Below the pieces are notes generated by a model. The model saw nothing but the letters and a program-made list of their open reading frames with translations. It was not told the DNA's origin and did not search any database. DNA of 64,000 nucleotides, taken from positions 868,001-932,000 of the forward strand of contig NZ_KQ031382.1 of assembly GCF_000384335.2 (NCBI RefSeq). The letters are read 5' to 3'. This document shows, piece by piece, positions 60,413 to 64,000 of the stretch. The position numbers were made by a program, and so were the translations under genes. Each line of letters begins with the position of its first letter. Positions within the stretch are counted from its first letter, which is position 1. Origin of the DNA: Hyphomicrobium sp. 99. Lineage in GTDB: Bacteria; Pseudomonadota; Alphaproteobacteria; Rhizobiales; Hyphomicrobiaceae.

Positions 60413-61165
60413 ATGCATTCCAAGGTTCTAAAGCTTGGTTCAGAAATGCTGCGATTTATTAGCAGCATCGATAAGCTCGAAACGCCAGACGCGCTCCTGG
60501 ATGGCTTGCACAAAGCCACGCATTCAAACGCTTCAGTCAACGTGCTTGGCGCCGCGCTTTTTCCTGTGCGGTGGGGTGATTGGAACGGTTTTGAAAAACG
60601 CAAAACCATCTTCCTCCACAAGTGCGTGTCGGACGCTTGGTGGGAGGAATATACCGAACTGACTAGAAAGCATCCTGGGCCCAGCGTCATGTTCGCTCAA
60701 CTTTCTCTCGCTCCATTCACGTTGTCAGAAATCATGCGAACACTCGAGCCACTGGGCATTGACCGATGGCCGATTGATCTCGCGCAGAAATATGGAATGC
60801 GCGACAGTTTCAATTGCCCCGTGGGTGGCAGGTGGGTGGTTACATTTTGGTCGCCGAAGGTATTAGGACTGTCCGAGGAAATTCGCGCCGTCCTATTCAT
60901 GGGCGCGACATTCACCGCTATCCGCTTACAAAAGCTCGTTGGACCCCAAGTCGGGCGGATCGGTAAAGGTTACGCGCTGACGCCACGTGAACTCTCTGTG
61001 CTGCGGCTAATCTCAATCGGGCATTCAATGAAAGAGGCCGCTTCCACTCTTGAGCTTGGCGAGGAGACCGTCCGCAGTCATCTCAAAAAAGCCCAAGCCA
61101 AACTTGCCGTTCACGACCGAAGTCACGCAGTAGCTCAAGCGCTACGACTGAATTTGATCCCCTAG
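60413..61165 (+). CDS. LuxR-family transcriptional regulator
   Basis: 250 residues. The C-terminal GerE HTH is ALTPRELSVLRLISIGHSMKEAASTLELGEETVRSHLKKAQAKLAVHDRSHAVAQALR. The N-terminal 170 residues have the length and aromatic content of an autoinducer-binding domain (WGDWNGF, WWEEYTEL, RWPIDLAQKYGMRDSF), but no ligand is assignable. No luxI-type synthase is seen, so it would be a LuxR solo. Its domain layout matches the regulator at 8872-9636. Confidence 0.84.
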   Translation: MHSKVLKLGSEMLRFISSIDKLETPDALLDGLHKATHSNASVNVLGAALFPVRWGDWNGFEKRKTIFLHKCVSDAWWEEYTELTRKHPGPSVMFAQLSLAPFTLSEIMRTLEPLGIDRWPIDLAQKYGMRDSFNCPVGGRWVVTFWSPKVLGLSEEIRAVLFMGATFTAIRLQKLVGPQVGRIGKGYALTPRELSVLRLISIGHSMKEAASTLELGEETVRSHLKKAQAKLAVHDRSHAVAQALRLNLIP

Positions 61166-61324
61166 ACTAAGTCTCCCCCAAATCGGGGATGACACTGCCG
61201 CTAAACTTTGGCCAATGTCACAGCGTTGCGATGCTGAGGGACGGAGGAAGAGCAAAAGCAGTGTTTTCTCTTTTGCTCCGCCGAGTGGGGCCGGAGCGCC
61301 AAGTCGGGGCGGGTTGGCCTCTGC

Positions 61325-61379
61325 AATCCCGGGAGCCGCGTTCAACGGAGCCGTTTGCGGCTTCGCGGCTTCCGGGATT
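61325..61379. repeat. Long imperfect inverted repeat
   Basis: AATCCCGGGAGCCGCG pairs over 16 bp with CGCGGCTTCCGGGATT (one G-T pair). The loop itself contains GGAGCC/GGCTT complementary segments, and outer TGCAGAG-type arms flank it. It could be a REP-like element or a structured RNA end of the LuxR transcript. Confidence 0.6.
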
Positions 61380-61412
61380 GACTGATTTTGCAGAGGTGGT
61401 TTCGGATGAGTA

Positions 61413-61595
61413 TTGAAAGTGAGCAATATCTATCCGGCCGAGCGCGTCGCACTCTTCATTGATGGTGCAAACTTCTACGCAACCGCGAAGTCGCTCGGGA
61501 TAGATATTGATTTTAGACGGCTGCTTGGATTTTTCCGTCAAAACCGTGCTTCACGCCCGAAGTTGGTGCAGCGCGCATCCTTGATACGGATATGA
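61413..61595 (+). pseudogene. 5' remnant of an NYN-domain (LabA/DUF88-like) gene
   Basis: 60 codons. The first 40 match the start of NYN-domain RNases: YPAERVALFIDGANFYATAKSLGIDIDFRRLLGFFR, with the conserved Asp of FIDGAN. The rest of the domain (about 130 residues, with further catalytic Asp residues) is absent. After about 61535 the DNA changes to another gene's sequence and the frame soon stops. It is therefore a truncated, probably inactive gene. Confidence 0.68.
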
Positions 61596-61978
61596 TCGCT
61601 CTATTTGTTGAAGGCACGTTGAACGTGCTCAAACATTATGGAGTGGTCAGCGGGCCCATAGGCCGAACCGCCGCGGATGCAAACGTGCTCATCGGCAACG
61701 CAGCGTTTCCGATCATCGCGACGCACGGCGGCTTGGTTGAATTTCACGCAAAGCTCAACGATGAAGTCAAAGCCGGCGAGATGATTGCCGTGCAGCGAAA
61801 TATGTTTGGCGAGGTGGTCGCGGAATATACGTCCGCGGTGAACGGCAAATTGGCAGCCTATCGCACTGACGCTTCGTCGGATCCCGCCAACGTGTTGGCC
61901 TTCATCCTATTCAGTCAACCAAGTTCGCTCCCGCAGAGTGGGGCGCAGCACTACAGCGAAAATTCTTACCCCGAGTAG
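61541..61978 (+). pseudogene. 3' remnant of an AstE/AspA-type (M14) desuccinylase gene
   Basis: 145 codons in a different frame from the NYN remnant. They read like the C-terminal half of succinylglutamate desuccinylase/aspartoacylase proteins: KPCFTPEVGAARILDTD, then ALFVEGTLNVLKHYGVV, GLVEFHAKLNDEVKAGEMIA and a late ANVLAFILF. The N-terminal half, including the HxxE zinc motif, is absent. The junction at about 61535-61541 places it directly against the NYN fragment, as if by deletion between two genes. Confidence 0.65.
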
Positions 61979-62112
61979 TGGCTTTGTCGGTGCGCGGCTC
62001 GTCGCCGAAGTTCGTTAACCGAGGCCATCGTCCCGCCAGCGCACAGCGAAGATGATCTGCACGCCAACAGCTCAATGAAAGCACTGATGTTTGAATCCAA
62101 GTCGGACCAGGG

Positions 62113-63696
62113 CTATTCGGCTGCGATTGCTGGCTCAAGTAGCCTTGCAGAGTAGTGCGAAGCATTGCGCCGTCCTGCGACTGCCTCGCGAGAAAACATG
62201 ATGAGATGATGCGCCACGAGCGGGACCGCGATAAGATTCTCTATGTCCCCGCGTCGCAGCAGTGGTCGCGCAAACTTCCAGAATTCCTTGCGATAATTGC
62301 TGCGGACGCCGACCTCCCAGATAATCCGACACAGCATGTAGACGGCCCGGCGAATGTTGCGAAATGACAGCCGTTGCGGGCTGTTTGGCAGCTTGATGCG
62401 ATGCGGATAGGTTTCGCGGATCTGATAGGCAAAGCGTGCGAACACCGCTTCGGGTCGATAGGCGCGGTCCATACAATCTCTCCAGGTGGCAAGCACCTCC
62501 TCGTATGGGAGTTTGAAATCCACATTGGACTCGCGTGAGTCGTCGTGAATCAGCCGCCCTTCGCGCGCGAGCCGGTCCCATAGCGGGGTTCGCGGCAGCG
62601 CCTGAAGCAGGTTGATGGTCAGCATCGGAATATTGGAACGTTCGATGAATTCGACCAACGCCTCGCCGGAATTCGCCTTGTCTGTGTCGAGACCAAGGAT
62701 GATGCCTGAGACCACTTCTAATCCGTAACTGTTGAGGGTTCGGATCGCCTCAACGATCGGCACCATCAAGTTATGCTCTTTCGACATGGCCCGCAGCGCG
62801 TCTGGGTCCGGCGTTTCGATACCGCAGAACACCGTTCCGAATGAGGCCTCCCGCATCAGCTCAAGTATCTCGGGCCGCTTCGCGATGTTGAGAGTGGCTT
62901 CGCAGGCAAAATAGAACGGATAGCCATTGCGTTTCTGCCATTTCACGAGATGGGGTAAGAGCTCTCGAACTGCCCGGCGGTGCGCAATAAAATTATCATC
63001 GACGAAATAGACCGCTCCATTGGTGCCGCGCGCCAGCAGGATATCCAGTTCGGCGATGATCTGTTCCGGCGTTTTGAGCCGCGGAGTTCGGCCGTAGAGG
63101 CCAGGTATGTCACAGAATTCACACTGATACGGGCAACCACTGGAGAATTGGATGCTGCCGATGAAATACCGTTCGAGCGGCACGAGCCCATATGCCGGAA
63201 TCGGAAAGTCGCCAAGCTCTCGCCGTGCGCGAGTCGTCAGGACAATCTGCCGAGTAGGGCGGGACGGATCGCGCGCCAGCCGCGAGATCACTTCGTCGGT
63301 AGCGTCTCCGAGTTCGCCCACGTGTAGGTAATCGAACTCAGGATATTGTTCAGGACAAGCCGAAACGGAGGGCCCTCCGAGTACGGTCGTCTTGCCATAC
63401 GCGTGAGCACGGCGGCAGATATCATTTATTTGGGGACGCTGGATGTGCATGCCGCTGACGAACACGGCATCGGCCCATGCGAAATCCTCGGCTGTCGCTG
63501 GTTCAAGGTTCTCGTCGCAAAAACGGACGTCCCAAGTCGCCGGAAGCGCGGCCGCCACAACGAGAAGGCCCTGCGGTGGCATGAAGGCACTCACGCCATC
63601 TAATAACGGAAACGAGTACTCGAAGGTCCCGAAAGATGGCGAATAACGGGGAAACACGCAGAGGATTTGGCGACGCTCGGTCGGCAAGCTTGTCAT
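62113..63696 (-). CDS. hpnP: B12-binding radical SAM protein, hopanoid C-2 methylase-like
   Basis: 527 residues from the ATG at 63696 with GGAG 7 nt upstream. The N-terminal cobalamin-binding Rossmann domain (RQILCVFPRYSPSFGTFEYSFPLLDGVSAFMPPQGLLVVAAAL, then DAVFVSGMHIQRPQI and TVLGGPSVS) precedes the radical SAM domain. Its CxxxCxxC motif is GCPYQCEFC. A DUF4070-type C-terminal region follows. The PSFGTF...AFMPPQGLL and SGMHIQ patterns match HpnP, which methylates hopanoids at C-2. It is not linked to other hopanoid genes here, so assignment over other B12-radical SAM methylases is tentative. Confidence 0.68.
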   Translation of the reverse strand: MTSLPTERRQILCVFPRYSPSFGTFEYSFPLLDGVSAFMPPQGLLVVAAALPATWDVRFCDENLEPATAEDFAWADAVFVSGMHIQRPQINDICRRAHAYGKTTVLGGPSVSACPEQYPEFDYLHVGELGDATDEVISRLARDPSRPTRQIVLTTRARRELGDFPIPAYGLVPLERYFIGSIQFSSGCPYQCEFCDIPGLYGRTPRLKTPEQIIAELDILLARGTNGAVYFVDDNFIAHRRAVRELLPHLVKWQKRNGYPFYFACEATLNIAKRPEILELMREASFGTVFCGIETPDPDALRAMSKEHNLMVPIVEAIRTLNSYGLEVVSGIILGLDTDKANSGEALVEFIERSNIPMLTINLLQALPRTPLWDRLAREGRLIHDDSRESNVDFKLPYEEVLATWRDCMDRAYRPEAVFARFAYQIRETYPHRIKLPNSPQRLSFRNIRRAVYMLCRIIWEVGVRSNYRKEFWKFARPLLRRGDIENLIAVPLVAHHLIMFSREAVAGRRNASHYSARLLEPAIAAE

Positions 63697-63829
63697 GCGA
63701 TGCTCCAGGCGTTCGTGGACCGTGGGCAGGGGACGCTCGTAGGGCGATTCGGGTTTGCGGTGCAACTTGCTGCAAAGAAGAAGTGGTGGAAATCGCGCGA
63801 TATGACGGTGCGGCCGTAGAGGAGATTGG

Positions 63830-64000
63830 ATGAAGCCGACCACTACGGCGCCAGGAAAGGCAAAATCCTTCCTCGATCGTGAGCGCGGCTCTGGTTCAGA
63901 TGTGGACCTTCACGTGAAATCGCTCAGGCGTCCGAAGAGTGAGACGCCGGTCATCGCATGTCTTCTAGGAGAGACGTGGTGCGGTGGAAGGGGACTGATG
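63830..64000 (+). CDS. Partial ORF at window edge, unknown
   Basis: 57 codons from an ATG behind GAGGAG, still open at the right edge. It encodes a polar basic segment (MKPTTTAPGKAKSFLDRERGSGSDV...). Not recognised. It is divergent from the HpnP-like gene across 133 bp, which makes a genuine start plausible. Confidence 0.45.
   Translation, partial: MKPTTTAPGKAKSFLDRERGSGSDVDLHVKSLRRPKSETPVIACLLGETWCGGRGLM

Overview
The window looks like chromosomal DNA of a GC-rich alphaproteobacterium of the order Hyphomicrobiales, possibly Hyphomicrobium or a relative. This is inferred from gene content: an HpnP-like hopanoid C-2 methylase, an IorAB-type molybdenum hydroxylase, CbpA/CbpM, an MXKDX-repeat protein, HdeD, an Omp25-like porin, many Tat substrates and several LuxR-type regulators. 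No rRNA, tRNA, CRISPR array, complete insertion sequence or phage module was seen.

Layout. 0-7 kb: a GntR/FCD regulator (cut by the window edge) diverges from a lactate/glycolate permease. It is followed by a two-subunit molybdenum hydroxylase, an HdeD-like membrane protein and a zinc alcohol dehydrogenase. 7.6-11 kb: a shortened type I secretion ABC permease without its ATPase, a LuxR-type regulator and an outer-membrane barrel. 11-15 kb: two divergent NUDIX hydrolases, cbpA-cbpM and a PfkB kinase, then a region with two very small ORFs. 15-26 kb: a leftward operon for glycerol and glycerol-3-phosphate catabolism (permease, GlpA-like dehydrogenase, partner flavoprotein, glycerol kinase, LLM flavoenzyme, sulfite-oxidase-like protein), with a divergent DeoR/GlpR repressor. 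A large secreted protein of unknown function lies downstream. 26-30 kb: a secreted peroxiredoxin, a cytochrome b / Tat molybdoprotein / DoxX operon and an MXKDX protein. 30-38 kb: an ABC-F ATPase, a three-gene TolQ/ExbB-like channel cassette, a NarX/NarL-type two-component pair, a nucleotidyltransferase fused to a coiled coil, and a TetR regulator. 38-51 kb: small secreted or SnoaL-like proteins, an RND efflux pump with its adaptor, a Tat-exported cytochrome P450-like protein, a glycosyltransferase, an alpha/beta hydrolase and several gene-poor stretches. 51-58 kb: an iron-uptake operon (TonB-dependent receptor, PiuC hydroxylase, Sel1 protein, PepSY membrane protein, DUF2271, DUF4198, ApbE). 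58-64 kb: decayed genes (a SnoaL remnant and an NYN / M14-peptidase junction), a small HExxH protein, a WGWR-repeat protein, a second LuxR-type regulator and the HpnP-like radical SAM enzyme.

How the genes work together. The iron operon appears to couple siderophore import to a periplasmic, covalently flavinylated redox step. ApbE would attach FMN to the DUF2271 protein, which carries a clear Dxx[ST]GA[ST] target motif, and the PepSY membrane protein would supply electrons. The glp operon would feed glycerol to dihydroxyacetone phosphate through a GlpA-type dehydrogenase with an NAD(P)/FAD partner. The cytochrome b / molybdoprotein / DoxX unit is a membrane-anchored periplasmic oxidoreductase.

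The best candidates for undescribed biology are the TolQ-like cassette with an ExbD-like helix joined to a DUF2135/YfaP-like domain, the Tat-exported P450 lacking a normal ExxR motif, and the nucleotidyltransferase with heptad repeats and a glycosyltransferase-like tail. All functions come from reading translated sequence; no database search was run.
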